DNA from: Streptomyces solicavernae
GTDB lineage: Bacteria > Actinomycetota > Actinomycetes > Streptomycetales > Streptomycetaceae
Length of the DNA: 64,000 nucleotides
Direction: 5' to 3'
NCBI RefSeq assembly: GCF_029968095.1
Contig: NZ_JASCIR010000009.1
Location: 62,001-126,000, forward strand
Below the pieces are notes generated by a model. The model was not told the origin of the DNA. It ran no database searches and saw nothing but the letters and a program-made list of their open reading frames with translations. Below are positions 45,053 through 53,565 of the stretch, one piece after another. Position 1 is the first letter of the stretch; every line of letters begins with the position of its first letter. The translations under genes were made by a program, and so were the position numbers.

Positions 45053-48000
45053 TCAGACCTGCGCAGGCTCCGGCTCGTCGGTGTGCGACTGCGACGGGGC
45101 CTCGGGCTGCTCCGGGATGCCCGCCTTCCTGGCGCGCCTGGCTGCCTTCTTCTTCGCTCGGCGCTCCTTGCGGAGTTCGATCATCGCGTAGAGCGTCGGC
45201 ACCAGGAGGAGCGTGAGCAGCGTCGACGTGACCAGGCCGCCGATCACCACGATCGCGAGCGGCTTGGCGATGAAGCCGCCGTGGCCGGTGACGCCCGCCG
45301 CCATCGGGGCGAGCGCGCAGATCGTCGCCAGGGCCGTCATCAGGATCGGGCGGAGGCGGTGGCGGCCGCCCTCGATGACCGCTTCGACGGTGCCGTAGCC
45401 CTTCTCGCGGTACTGGTTGATCAGGTCGATCAGCACAATCGCGTTGGTCACCACGATGCCGATCAGCATCAGCATGCCGATCATCGCCGGGACGCCCATC
45501 GGGGTGTCGGTGGCGATGAGCAGGCCGATCGCGCCGGTGGCCGCGAACGGGATGGAGACCAGCAGGATCAGCGGCTGCACCAGGGACTTGAAGGTCGCCA
45601 CGAGCAGCATGAAGACGATCGCGATCGCCGCGAGCATCGCCAGGCCGAGCGAGGCGAAGGCCTCGTCCTGGTCCTCGGAGACGCCGCCGATGGAGACCGT
45701 GGCGCCGTCGGGCAGGTCCTTCTCAAGCTCGTTCAGCTTGGTCTGGAGCGCGGCGCTGACCGCGCCCGTGTTGTCGCCCGTCGGCTTGGCGGTGATCGTC
45801 GCGGCGCGGGCGCCGTCGATGCGGGTCATCGAGACCGGGCCGTCGACCAGCTTCACCGTGGCGATGTCGCCCAACTGGACCCGGCCGAGCCGCAGGTCAC
45901 GCAGCTCCTCCAGGGTCTCGGCGGGCTTCGCGGACTTCACGACGACGTCCCGCTCGGTGTCGTCGAGCACCGCCTTGCCGCTGGGGGTGCCGCGCACCGC
46001 CTGGGCGACGGCCTGGCCGAGCGTGGTGTCGTTGAACCCGGCCGCGGCGGCCTTCTCGTTGGCCTTGACCGAGATCCGCGGCACCGACTGCGACAGGTCG
46101 CTCTGCACGTCGGTGACGTCGTCGAGCTCCGCGACCCCGTCCCTGACCTGCTCGGACGCCTTCTTCAGTACGTCGGCGTCGGCGGCCTTGACGACCACGC
46201 TGAGGCCTTGCCCGGCCATGGGGTCACCGGCGGCGATGCGGGTCTCGCCGATGCCGTCGAGGGCGCCGAGCTCCCGCTCGATGGCGTCGCCGGTCTGCTC
46301 GAAGTCGGCGCCGTCGGTGAGGGTCACCTGGTACGAGGCCTGGTTGGTGTCGGTGCCGCCGCCGAAGGCCGCCATGAAGCCGGACGAGCCGATGGTGACC
46401 TGGTAGTCCTTGACGCCGTCGATCCCGGCGAGGGCCTTCTCGACCTTCGCGGCGGCCTCGTCGGTGGCGGCGAGGCTGGTGCCCGGCGCCAACTCCTGCT
46501 TGACGGACAGGACTTCCTGCTCGCCCTGGTCGAAGAAGTTGGTCTTCAGCATCGGCGCCATGCCGAACGTGCCGACCAGGACCACGACCGCGATCAGCAG
46601 GCTGGTGAAACGGCGCCGGGTGGCGAACCGGAGCACGGGCACGTACAGCCGCTGCAGCCGGCTGCGGGCCTCCTTCTCCTCGGCCTTGCGCCGCGCCTCG
46701 TCCGGGTCCAGGCCCGCGGTGGCCTTGGGGGCGCGCAGGAACCAGTACGAGAGCACCGGAACGACCGTCAGGGAGACGATCAGGGAGGCGAGCAGGGCGG
46801 CCGTGACGGTCAGCGAGAACGAGCCGAACAGCTCGCCCACCATGCCGCCGACCAGGCCGATCGGCAGGAACACCGCGACCGTGGTGAGCGTCGACGAGGT
46901 GACCGCGCCGGAGACCTCCTTGACCGCGCTGAGGATCGCCTCCTTGCGCTCCTCGCCGTAGCCGAGGTGCCGCTTGATGTTCTCCAGGACCACGATCGAG
47001 TCGTCCACGACCCGGCCGATGGCGATGGTCAGCGCGCCGAGCGTGAGCATGTTCAGGGACAGGTCACGCGTCCACAGGACGATCAGCGCGAGGACGACCG
47101 AGAGCGGGATGGAGACCGCGGTGACAAGCGTCGAGCGGATCGACGTCAGGAAGACCAGGATGATGACGACCGCGAAGGCCAGGCCGAGCGCACCCTCGGT
47201 GGTCAGGCTGGAGATCGACTTCGAGACCGCCGGGCCCTGGTCGGAGACCACGGTCAGCTCGGCGTCGGCGCCCAGGTCCGCCCGCAGGTCCGGGAGTTCG
47301 GCCTTGACCTCGTCCGAGATGTCGACGGCGGAGCCGTCCTGGTCCATGGTGACGACGACGGCGAGGCTGGGCTCCCCGTTCGTACGGGTCAGCGAGGTGG
47401 CCGCGGCCTCCTGCAGCTCGACCTGCGCGACGGAGCCGAGGCGTACGGGCTTCTTGGGCCCGCCCCGGGACGCGCCGGGTGCCGCCTCCGGCGCGACCAT
47501 CAGGTCCTCGACCTGCTTCAGGGAGGTGAAGCCGCCGCCGACCTGAACGGTGCGGTTCTTGCCCGCCTCGTCGAAGGAACCGGCCGGGACCGACGCCCCG
47601 CCCTGCTGCAGCGCCTGCACCAGCGCACCCGGGGTGAGGCCCGCCCGCGCCAGCTTCGCCGCGTCCGGGGTGACCGCCACCTGCAGGTCGCGCACGCCGT
47701 CGACCGAGACCTGGCCGACGCCGTCGATGTCCTCCAGGACGGGTACGACGCTGCGCTCCAGCTTCTCGGCGAGCGCCTGCTGGTCGGTGCCGTCGGCGGA
47801 GGCGGCCAGGACGACGGTCGGGATGTCGTCCGTGGAGCCGGCCACGACCTGCGGGTCGACGTCCCGGGGCAGCTGGGCGCGGGCCCGGTTCACGGCCTGC
47901 TGGACGTCGGCGACGAGCTGCTTGGAGTCGCTGTCCCCGTAGTCGAACTGGGCCATGACCAGGGCGTTGCCCTCGCTGGCCGTGGCGGTGATGCCGGTGA

Positions 48001-48232
48001 TCCCGTCGACCGCCTCGATGGACGACTCAAGCGGCTCGACGACCTGCTTCTCGACCACGTCGGGCGACGCGCCCTGGTACGGGGCGATGACGGAGACCAT
48101 CGGAAGTTCGATGGACGGGAGCAGCTGCTGCTTGAGCTGCGGGACGGCTATGGCGCCGAACGCGATCGCGACGATCGAGATCAGCCCGATCAGGGCCCGT
48201 TGGGCGAGGCTGAATCTTGACAGCCAGGACAT
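45053..48232 (-). CDS. RND-superfamily efflux permease, HAE1 (AcrB-like) type
   Basis: This 1059-residue membrane pump has the duplicated RND layout: helix 1 near residue 14-34, a large extracytoplasmic loop, six helices, then the same again. Family sequences include QLLPSIELPMVSV, GRVVDDSIVVLENI (charged helix 4, proton path) and the matching second-half GIVVTNAIVLIDL. HAE1-type pumps in Gram-positive bacteria expel hydrophobic or amphipathic compounds, or lipids. ATG 48232 (MSWLSRFSLAQRA) was chosen with GAGAGA upstream; 22 extra residues further upstream are not typical. No periplasmic adaptor or TetR gene lies adjacent. A NarL-type two-component system follows upstream. Confidence 0.93.
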   Translation of the reverse strand: MSWLSRFSLAQRALIGLISIVAIAFGAIAVPQLKQQLLPSIELPMVSVIAPYQGASPDVVEKQVVEPLESSIEAVDGITGITATASEGNALVMAQFDYGDSDSKQLVADVQQAVNRARAQLPRDVDPQVVAGSTDDIPTVVLAASADGTDQQALAEKLERSVVPVLEDIDGVGQVSVDGVRDLQVAVTPDAAKLARAGLTPGALVQALQQGGASVPAGSFDEAGKNRTVQVGGGFTSLKQVEDLMVAPEAAPGASRGGPKKPVRLGSVAQVELQEAAATSLTRTNGEPSLAVVVTMDQDGSAVDISDEVKAELPDLRADLGADAELTVVSDQGPAVSKSISSLTTEGALGLAFAVVIILVFLTSIRSTLVTAVSIPLSVVLALIVLWTRDLSLNMLTLGALTIAIGRVVDDSIVVLENIKRHLGYGEERKEAILSAVKEVSGAVTSSTLTTVAVFLPIGLVGGMVGELFGSFSLTVTAALLASLIVSLTVVPVLSYWFLRAPKATAGLDPDEARRKAEEKEARSRLQRLYVPVLRFATRRRFTSLLIAVVVLVGTFGMAPMLKTNFFDQGEQEVLSVKQELAPGTSLAATDEAAAKVEKALAGIDGVKDYQVTIGSSGFMAAFGGGTDTNQASYQVTLTDGADFEQTGDAIERELGALDGIGETRIAAGDPMAGQGLSVVVKAADADVLKKASEQVRDGVAELDDVTDVQSDLSQSVPRISVKANEKAAAAGFNDTTLGQAVAQAVRGTPSGKAVLDDTERDVVVKSAKPAETLEELRDLRLGRVQLGDIATVKLVDGPVSMTRIDGARAATITAKPTGDNTGAVSAALQTKLNELEKDLPDGATVSIGGVSEDQDEAFASLGLAMLAAIAIVFMLLVATFKSLVQPLILLVSIPFAATGAIGLLIATDTPMGVPAMIGMLMLIGIVVTNAIVLIDLINQYREKGYGTVEAVIEGGRHRLRPILMTALATICALAPMAAGVTGHGGFIAKPLAIVVIGGLVTSTLLTLLLVPTLYAMIELRKERRAKKKAARRARKAGIPEQPEAPSQSHTDEPEPAQV

Positions 48233-48387
48233 GGGTGAGGGTCTCTCTTCTGTGGCTTGCGCGGCAGGAGAGGGCGCAGCCTGCGCCCGACCCTTCAACC
48301 CTCGGTCATGCCGGGAGCGGTATCCCTCGCTCCCAGGTCCCCTTCCTTGTCCGGCACCTACTGCGAGCGCAGTACGGCCCTTCGGGC

Positions 48388-49083
48388 TCAGTCCACCCTC
48401 GGACGTACCAGGCCCGATTCGTACGCGATGACGACGAGTTGTGCCCGGTCGCGGGCGCCCAGCTTGGCCATCGCACGGTTGACGTGGGTCTTCACGGTGA
48501 GCGGGCTGACGGTCAGGCGTTCGGCGATCTCGTCGTTGGAGAGACCGCCCGCGACCTGCACGAGGACCTCCCGCTCGCGCCCGGTGAGGGCCCGCAGGCG
48601 CTCCGCGTGGGCGCCCCTGGTCCCGTCGCCGTCGTCCGAACTGCCGCCCTGGGCGAGGAACTTGGCGATCAGGCCCTTGGTCGCGGCGGGCGAGAGCAGC
48701 GCCTCCCCGGCGGCGGCGACGCGGATGGCGCCCAGCAGTTCGTCGGGCTCGGAGCCCTTGCCGAGGAACCCGGAGGCGCCGGCGCGCAGCGACTGCACCA
48801 CGTACTCGTCGACCTCGAAGGTGGTCAGCATGACGACGCGGACCCCGGCGAGGTCCGGGTCGGCGCTGATGGTGCGGGTGGCGGCGAGGCCGTCCGTACC
48901 GGGCATGCGGATGTCCATGAGGACGACGTCGGCGCGTTCGGAGCGGGCGAGTGCGACGGCCTCGGCGCCGTCGGATGCCTCTCCGACGACCTGCATGTCG
49001 GGCTCGGAGTCGACGAGGATCTTGAAGGCGCTGCGCAGCAGGGCCTGGTCGTCGGCGAGCAGCACTCTGATGACTGCGGTCAT
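48388..49083 (-). CDS. NarL/LuxR-family response regulator
   Basis: This 231-residue regulator has a receiver domain (acidic ADDQ near 10-13, phospho-acceptor Asp57 in LMDIRMPG, and a GKGSEP-containing alpha5 entry) and a C-terminal LuxR helix-turn-helix (LTGREREVLVQVAGGLSNDE). ATG 49083 follows an array of 15-bp repeats (49101-49175) rather than a usual leader. It is paired with the kinase just upstream. The nearby RND pump gene (155 bases downstream) may be a target. Confidence 0.93.
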   Translation of the reverse strand: MTAVIRVLLADDQALLRSAFKILVDSEPDMQVVGEASDGAEAVALARSERADVVLMDIRMPGTDGLAATRTISADPDLAGVRVVMLTTFEVDEYVVQSLRAGASGFLGKGSEPDELLGAIRVAAAGEALLSPAATKGLIAKFLAQGGSSDDGDGTRGAHAERLRALTGREREVLVQVAGGLSNDEIAERLTVSPLTVKTHVNRAMAKLGARDRAQLVVIAYESGLVRPRVD

Positions 49084-49100
49084 ACGGTCTCCCCCATGAT

Positions 49101-49232
49101 GGTCTCGTCCGTGGCGGTCCCGCCCGTAACGGTCCCGCCCGTAACGGTCTCGCCCGTGACGGTCCCGCCCGTGGTGGCCGTGCGGGTCATGTGCGCTCGC
49201 CGGTCGTGGCCGTGCGCTCGCCGGTCGTGGCC
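49101..49232. repeat. Two tandem arrays at the kinase-regulator junction
   Basis: Five 15-bp units (GGTCCCGCCCGTAAC type) fill 49101-49175 between the regulator start and the kinase stop. Two identical 21-bp units (GTGCGCTCGCCGGTCGTGGC plus C) at 49191-49232 include the kinase stop codon; the kinase C-terminus therefore ends in repeated ATTGERT. Confidence 0.92.
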
Positions 49233-50464
49233 GCGCGCTCGGCGACCGGCAGGATCGCATGGACGCGGAACCCGCCGCCGTAGCGGGGGCTCGCGGTGAG
49301 GGTGCCGCGGAGTGCGGAGACGCGTTCGCGCATGCCGAGCAGTCCGTGGCCCCCGCCGCTGACCCCGTCCGGTCCGTCCGGCTCACCCGGCTCATCCGGT
49401 TCGCCCGGCTCGTCCACTCCCGGTCCGTCGTCGATCACGGTGATCTCCACGTTGGCGCCGACCCGGATCACGCTCAGCTCGGCCCTCGCATCGGCGCCCG
49501 CGTGCTTGTGGACGTTGGTGAGGGCTTCCTGGATGACGCGGTACGCGGCCAGGTCGACGGCGGCGGGCAGCGGGGCGTTCTCGTCGGCGCAGGCCACCTC
49601 GACGGGGAGCCCGGCGTGCCGGAAGCTGTCGACGAGTTCGCCGAGCCGGGCAAGCCCCGGCGCGGGTTCGGTGGGCGCCTCGGGGTCGCCGGTCTGCCGC
49701 AGCAGGCCGACGGTGGCGCGGAGTTCGTCGAGCGCGGAGCGGCTGGCCTCGCGTACGTGGCCCAGCGCCTCCTTGGCCTGGTCGGGCCGCTTGTCCATGA
49801 CGTGCGCCGCGACGCCGGCCTGGACGTTGACGAGGGCGATGTGGTGGGCGACCACGTCGTGCAGGTCGCGGGCGATGCGCAGGCGTTCCTCGGCGACCCG
49901 GCGGCGGGCCTCCTCCTCGCGGGTCCGTTCGGCGCGCTCGGCCCGCTCACGGATGGCGTCGACGAAGGCCCGGCGGCTGCGCACGGCGTCCCCGGCGGCC
50001 GCGGCCATGCCGGTCCAGGCGAAGATCCCGAGGTTTTCCTGCGCGTACCAGGGCAGCGGTCCGGTGAGCATCGCGGTGCCGGTGAGCAGGGTCATGGTGA
50101 GCAGGCCGACCCGCCAGGTGGTCGGCCGGTCGGTGCGCGCGGCGACGGTGAACAGGGCGACGACGGCACACATCGCGACGGGCGCCCGCGGCTCCCCGGT
50201 GGCCACCTCGACGAGGGACACGGCGACCGTGGCGGCGAGCACCCACCACGGCCGGCGGTGCCGGAAGATCAGGGCGACGGAGCCGGCCAGCATCAGGGCG
50301 ACGCTCAGCCCGTCTGGACTGCGCCCGAAGTAGGGCCCGCGCGGGCCGTGCGGCTCGACGAAGGACCCGAGCAGCATGCAGACCAGCACGGCCAGGGCGA
50401 GGCTCGCGTCGAAGGCCAGCGGGTGTGCCTTCTGCCAGTCCCTGGCGCGTACGAGGGTGCTCAC
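49187..50464 (-). CDS. Sensor histidine kinase, HisKA_3 (NarL partner) type
   Basis: This 425-residue kinase has four to six N-terminal membrane helices (to about residue 165) and a coiled-coil linker. HisKA_3 follows, with the phospho-acceptor His in RIARDLHDVVAHHIAL. The HATPase has an N-box EALTNVHKHAG, VIDDGPG and GHGLLGMRERV. A low-complexity DEPGEPDEPGEPDGPDG loop is inserted in the ATP lid region. GTG 50464 is preferred over TTG 50473; neither has a clear ribosome binding site. It works with the NarL-type regulator and may sense envelope stress, given the next genes (pspA). Confidence 0.92.
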   Translation of the reverse strand: MSTLVRARDWQKAHPLAFDASLALAVLVCMLLGSFVEPHGPRGPYFGRSPDGLSVALMLAGSVALIFRHRRPWWVLAATVAVSLVEVATGEPRAPVAMCAVVALFTVAARTDRPTTWRVGLLTMTLLTGTAMLTGPLPWYAQENLGIFAWTGMAAAAGDAVRSRRAFVDAIRERAERAERTREEEARRRVAEERLRIARDLHDVVAHHIALVNVQAGVAAHVMDKRPDQAKEALGHVREASRSALDELRATVGLLRQTGDPEAPTEPAPGLARLGELVDSFRHAGLPVEVACADENAPLPAAVDLAAYRVIQEALTNVHKHAGADARAELSVIRVGANVEITVIDDGPGVDEPGEPDEPGEPDGPDGVSGGGHGLLGMRERVSALRGTLTASPRYGGGFRVHAILPVAERAATTGERTATTGERT

Positions 50465-50528
50465 GTCTGGCAACGGTACCGGTGCGGTCGGACAGCGCTC
50501 CGTCGTGCCCGGGGCAGACCTGTCGGGT

Positions 50529-50807
50529 TCAGCCCGGGATCAGCCCGTCGTCGCTCAGCATCTCCCTGACCTCCTCCAACGTCGCGTCCGGCGACGGAAG
50601 GATCAGTTCCGAGGGTTCGAGGGCGTCGTCGGGCAGCGGGGTGCCGAGCTCGCGGACCTTGTCCAGGAGCGCGTGCAGGGTGGTGCGGAAGCCGGGACTG
50701 TCGCCGCTCTCCATCTCGGCGAGCAGTTCGTCGTCCAGCTTGTTGAGTTCGGCGAAGTGGCTGTCGGCCAGCTCCACCTGCCCCTCCCCCATGATCCGTA
50801 CGATCAT
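50529..50807 (-). CDS. PspAA-type PspA-associated protein
   Basis: This 92-residue protein starts MIVRIMGEGQVELADSHF and has the compact PspAA domain that accompanies PspA in actinobacteria. The C-terminus is acidic (LEPSELILPSPDATLEEVREML). ATG 50807 is preceded by GGAGAG. It is downstream of pspA on the same strand with an array of 10-bp repeats between. It probably forms part of the phage-shock-type envelope stress response. Confidence 0.85.
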   Translation of the reverse strand: MIVRIMGEGQVELADSHFAELNKLDDELLAEMESGDSPGFRTTLHALLDKVRELGTPLPDDALEPSELILPSPDATLEEVREMLSDDGLIPG

Positions 50808-50840
50808 GACGCTCTCCTCAGAGTCAGGGTTCCGTACGCG

Positions 50841-50930
50841 GCCTGCTGCTGCCCACTGCGGCCTACTACTGCCTTCTACTGCCTTCTACTGCCTTCTACT
50901 GCCTTCTACTGCCTTCTACTGCCTACTGCT
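50841..50930. repeat. 10-bp tandem repeats between pspA and pspAA
   Basis: Five perfect GCCTTCTACT units (50871-50920) are flanked by four degenerate ones (three upstream, one downstream). The array begins at the pspA stop codon and fills the whole intergenic gap, so on the mRNA it reads as (AGTAGAAGGC)n. Confidence 0.95.
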
Positions 50931-51720
50931 TGTCGAAGCGGGGCGTGTCCTGCTGCGGTTGGCCCTGGGCCTGGCCGTTGCCGCCGCCCTCGATGGCCTG
51001 CTGGGACGGGCCGGAACCTCCGGACAGCTCGGCCTTCATGCGCTGCAGCTCCAGCTCCACGTCGGTGCCGCCGGAGAGGCGGTCCAGCTCGGCCTGGATG
51101 TCGTCCTTGGTCGAGCCGGACTGGTCGTCGAGGGCGCCGGAGGCAAGCAGCTCGTCGATGGCACCGGCGCGGGCCTGCAGCTGGGCCGTCTTGTCCTCGG
51201 CCCGCTGGATGGCCATGCCGACGTCGCCCATCTCCTCGGAGATGCCGGAGAAGGCCTCCCCGATCCGGGTCTGGGCCTGCGCCGCCGTGTACGTCGCCTT
51301 GATCGTCTCCTTCTTCGTACGGAAGGCGTCGACCTTGGCCTGCAGGCGCTGGGCGGCGAGCGTGAGCTTCCCCTCCTCGCCCTGCAGGGTCTGGTGCTGC
51401 GTCTCCAGGTCCGTGACCTGCTGCTGGAGGGCGGCGCGGCGGGACAGCGCCTCGCGCGCCAGATCCTCACGGCCGAGTGCGAGCGCCTTGCGGCCCTGGT
51501 CCTCCAGCTTGGACGACTGCGACTGGAGCTGGTTCAGCTGCAGTTCGAGGCGCTTGCGGGACGTCGCCACGTCGGCGACGCCGCGGCGCACCTTCTGCAG
51601 CAGCTCCAGCTGCTTCTGGTACGAGTAATCGAGGGTCTCGCGCGGGTCCTCGGCCCGGTCAAGGGCCTTGTTCGCCTTCGCGCGGAAGAGCATCCCCATA
51701 CGCTTCATGACACCGCTCAT
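50923..51720 (-). CDS. pspA: Phage shock protein A (PspA/IM30) family protein
   Basis: This 265-residue ESCRT-III-like protein is almost entirely helical and coiled coil. An amphipathic N-terminal helix (MSGVMKRMGMLFRAKANKAL) precedes ETLDYSYQKQLELLQKV and further coils, and the C-terminus is a disordered Gly/Gln-rich tail. It binds membranes and helps maintain the proton gradient under envelope stress. ATG 51720 gives the family N-terminus; longer open sequence upstream is rejected. The PspAA gene follows. Confidence 0.93.
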   Translation of the reverse strand: MSGVMKRMGMLFRAKANKALDRAEDPRETLDYSYQKQLELLQKVRRGVADVATSRKRLELQLNQLQSQSSKLEDQGRKALALGREDLAREALSRRAALQQQVTDLETQHQTLQGEEGKLTLAAQRLQAKVDAFRTKKETIKATYTAAQAQTRIGEAFSGISEEMGDVGMAIQRAEDKTAQLQARAGAIDELLASGALDDQSGSTKDDIQAELDRLSGGTDVELELQRMKAELSGGSGPSQQAIEGGGNGQAQGQPQQDTPRFDKQ

Positions 51721-52041
51721 GGGCTTCGCGCGCCCCCTTCTGACAGATCCGACCGGCCGTTCCAGCTCCAGCACTGCGACAGAACCCAGCGTACGGGCCC
51801 TGCATCCATTACCGCACTGTTCGAGCGCCGATCGACTCCTCCCCAAGGACGACTGCGGAGCCGGTGGCTCCCGCCCAAGGAGTAGGTGAGCGACCCGCGG
51901 CCGGGCGCGGCAATGACCGGGAAGGTCCCGTTGGATCCCTTTTTGGATCCCCGTGCAGTTGTCCTTCAGGACGTCCGCCGTTGCCGGATCGTTCCCCGCC
52001 GGGCTGGGGTACACACCGGCTACCCCGTACCCTTGGGTTTT
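51721..52041. other. Divergent pspA / DUF3043 promoter region
   Basis: About 320 bases between divergent genes. TTGGATCCC occurs twice 12 bases apart (51931-51939, 51943-51951), close to one helical turn, and could be a regulator site. A TACCCT box (52029-52034) precedes the GTG of the plus-strand gene. No gene was found here. Confidence 0.45.
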
Positions 52042-52638
52042 GTGTTCCGTAGCCGTTCCAAGGATGAGAAGGCCCCGAGCGCCAAGGCGCCGGTAGCCGA
52101 CTCCACGCAGCCCCGCGACCCGCAGGCACCCAAGGGTCGCCCCACCCCGAAGCGCAGCGCCGCCCAGTCGCAGCGCCGCAGCGTGGCGAGTACGCCGACT
52201 AACCGCAAGGAGGCGGCGAAGCGGCAGCGCGAGGCCCGCCGTGCGGACATGGCGCGCCAGCGCGAGGCGCTCGCCAGTGGCGACGAGCGCTATCTGCCGG
52301 TGCGCGACAAGGGCAAGGTGCGCAAGTTCGCGCGCGACTTCGTCGACTCGCGGTTCTGCATCGCCGAGTACTTCCTGCCGATGGCGGTGATCATCCTCGT
52401 CCTGAGCATGCTGCAGAACCCGCAGCTGCAGAACATCGCGCTGCTGCTCTGGCTGGGCGTGATCCTGCTGATCGTCATCGACTCGGTCTTCACCGCGATC
52501 CGCCTGAAGAAGCAGCTCCGCGAGCGCTTCCCGGACGAGCCCAAGCGCGGCGCCGTGGCGTACGCCCTGATGCGCACGCTCCAGATGCGCCGACTGCGGC
52601 TGCCGAAGCCGCAGGTCAAGCGCGGAGAGCGGCCCTGA
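52042..52638 (+). CDS. DUF3043 membrane protein
   Basis: This 198-residue protein has a positively charged, disordered N-terminal region (about 1-85, Arg/Lys/Ala/Pro-rich) and the segment ERYLPVRDKGKVRKFARDFVDSRF (here in two parts: residues 85-99 and 100-108). Two membrane helices (about 115-135 and 142-162) and a basic tail follow. Actinobacterial DUF3043 proteins are membrane proteins of unknown role. GTG 52042 starts VFRSRSKDEKAP, matching the S. coelicolor homologue from memory; TACCCT lies about eight bases before it. Its stop overlaps the start of the methyltransferase (CTGA). Confidence 0.88.
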   Translation: MFRSRSKDEKAPSAKAPVADSTQPRDPQAPKGRPTPKRSAAQSQRRSVASTPTNRKEAAKRQREARRADMARQREALASGDERYLPVRDKGKVRKFARDFVDSRFCIAEYFLPMAVIILVLSMLQNPQLQNIALLLWLGVILLIVIDSVFTAIRLKKQLRERFPDEPKRGAVAYALMRTLQMRRLRLPKPQVKRGERP

Positions 52639-53477
52639 GCGGAGATTCTGAACCGGCGCGCAGCGCTCCTTGGAAGGGTGGCGGCGGGCGACGGGAGGGC
52701 TTCGAGGGGGGCGCGGCCGGCTGGCTGAAGGGTCTCGGCGGGCTGCGGAACGTCGTCCGCCAGGAGCTGGTCGCGCGCCAGCTCGACGAGCAGATCGGCG
52801 CCCGCTTTCCCGTCGGCCGGCGGCTGCGCGTGCTCGACGTCGGCCTCGGCCAGGGCACGCAGGCGCTGCGGCTCGCGCGCGTCGGCCACCGGGTCACCGG
52901 CATCGAGTCGGACGCGGAGATGCTGGCCGCCGCGCGTGCGGCGCTCGCCGCCGAGCCGGAGGGCATCCGCGCGCGGGTGCGGCTGGTCGAGGGCGACGGG
53001 CGGGACACCGGTGTGCACTTCCTGCCCGGCTCGTTCGACGTGGTGCTCTGCCACGGCGTCCTGATGTACGTGGACGAGCCGGACGGCCTGCTCGCCGGGC
53101 TCGCCCGGATGCTGGCGCCGGGCGGGCTGCTCTCGCTGCTCGTGCGGAACGCGGACGCGCTCGCGATGCGGCCGGGGCTTTCCGGCGACTGGCCGACGGC
53201 ACTCACCGCGTTCGACACCACGGCGTACACCAACCGCATCGGCCTCGAAGTGCGCGCCGACCGCCGGGCCGACCTCACGGCGACGCTCGCGGGCATCGGC
53301 GCCCCGCTGCACGCCTGGTACGGCGTACGGGTCTTCACGGACACGGTCCCCGACGAGGCCGGGCTGCCGCCGGAAGCGGAACTCACGGCGCTGCTCGCGG
53401 CGGAGGAACGCGCGGGGCGCACCGATCCGTACCGGTCCGTGGCGGCGCTGACACATCTGTGCGGGGTACGGGGCTGA
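52635..53477 (+). CDS. SAM-dependent methyltransferase, probable CTG start
   Basis: This 280-residue class I methyltransferase has motif I VLDVGLGQGTQALRLA, followed by GIESDAEML, FDVVLCHGVLMYV and APGGLLSLLV. The substrate is unknown. The reading frame has no ATG, GTG or TTG between its upstream limit and GTG 52830, which lies inside motif I and would destroy the fold. CTG 52635 gives LSGDSEPARSAPWKGGG, a plausible N-terminus. It overlaps the DUF3043 stop as CTGA and has GGAGAG five bases upstream. A rare CTG start with translational coupling is the best explanation. Confidence 0.85.
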   Translation: MSGDSEPARSAPWKGGGGRREGFEGGAAGWLKGLGGLRNVVRQELVARQLDEQIGARFPVGRRLRVLDVGLGQGTQALRLARVGHRVTGIESDAEMLAAARAALAAEPEGIRARVRLVEGDGRDTGVHFLPGSFDVVLCHGVLMYVDEPDGLLAGLARMLAPGGLLSLLVRNADALAMRPGLSGDWPTALTAFDTTAYTNRIGLEVRADRRADLTATLAGIGAPLHAWYGVRVFTDTVPDEAGLPPEAELTALLAAEERAGRTDPYRSVAALTHLCGVRG

Positions 53478-53508
53478 GCGCCCGGCCCACCACCCACGCG
53501 GAACGCCC

Positions 53509-53541
53509 AACTCCCCTTCTGCTGTGAGCAGTAGGGGAGTT
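53509..53541. terminator. Hairpin between the methyltransferase and the RDD gene
   Basis: AACTCCCCTTCTGCT pairs with AGCAGTAGGGGAGTT (one mismatch) around GTG. It may be the methyltransferase terminator, but its right arm also contains GGGGAG, a potential ribosome binding site for an ATG at 53545. Confidence 0.7.
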
Positions 53542-53565
53542 CGCATGTCAGTGCGATGGGGCAGG

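Noticed and set aside
45011..48220. Plus-strand 1069-residue open frame opposite the RND pump
   Set aside because: It is an Arg/Asp/Gly-rich shadow of the real gene on the minus strand, caused by high GC; no domain seen.
49101..50930. CRISPR array
   Set aside because: Repeats of 10-21 bp are contiguous with no spacers, so they are tandem repeats.
52830..53477. GTG 52830 as the methyltransferase start
   Set aside because: It cuts into motif I of the SAM-binding fold.
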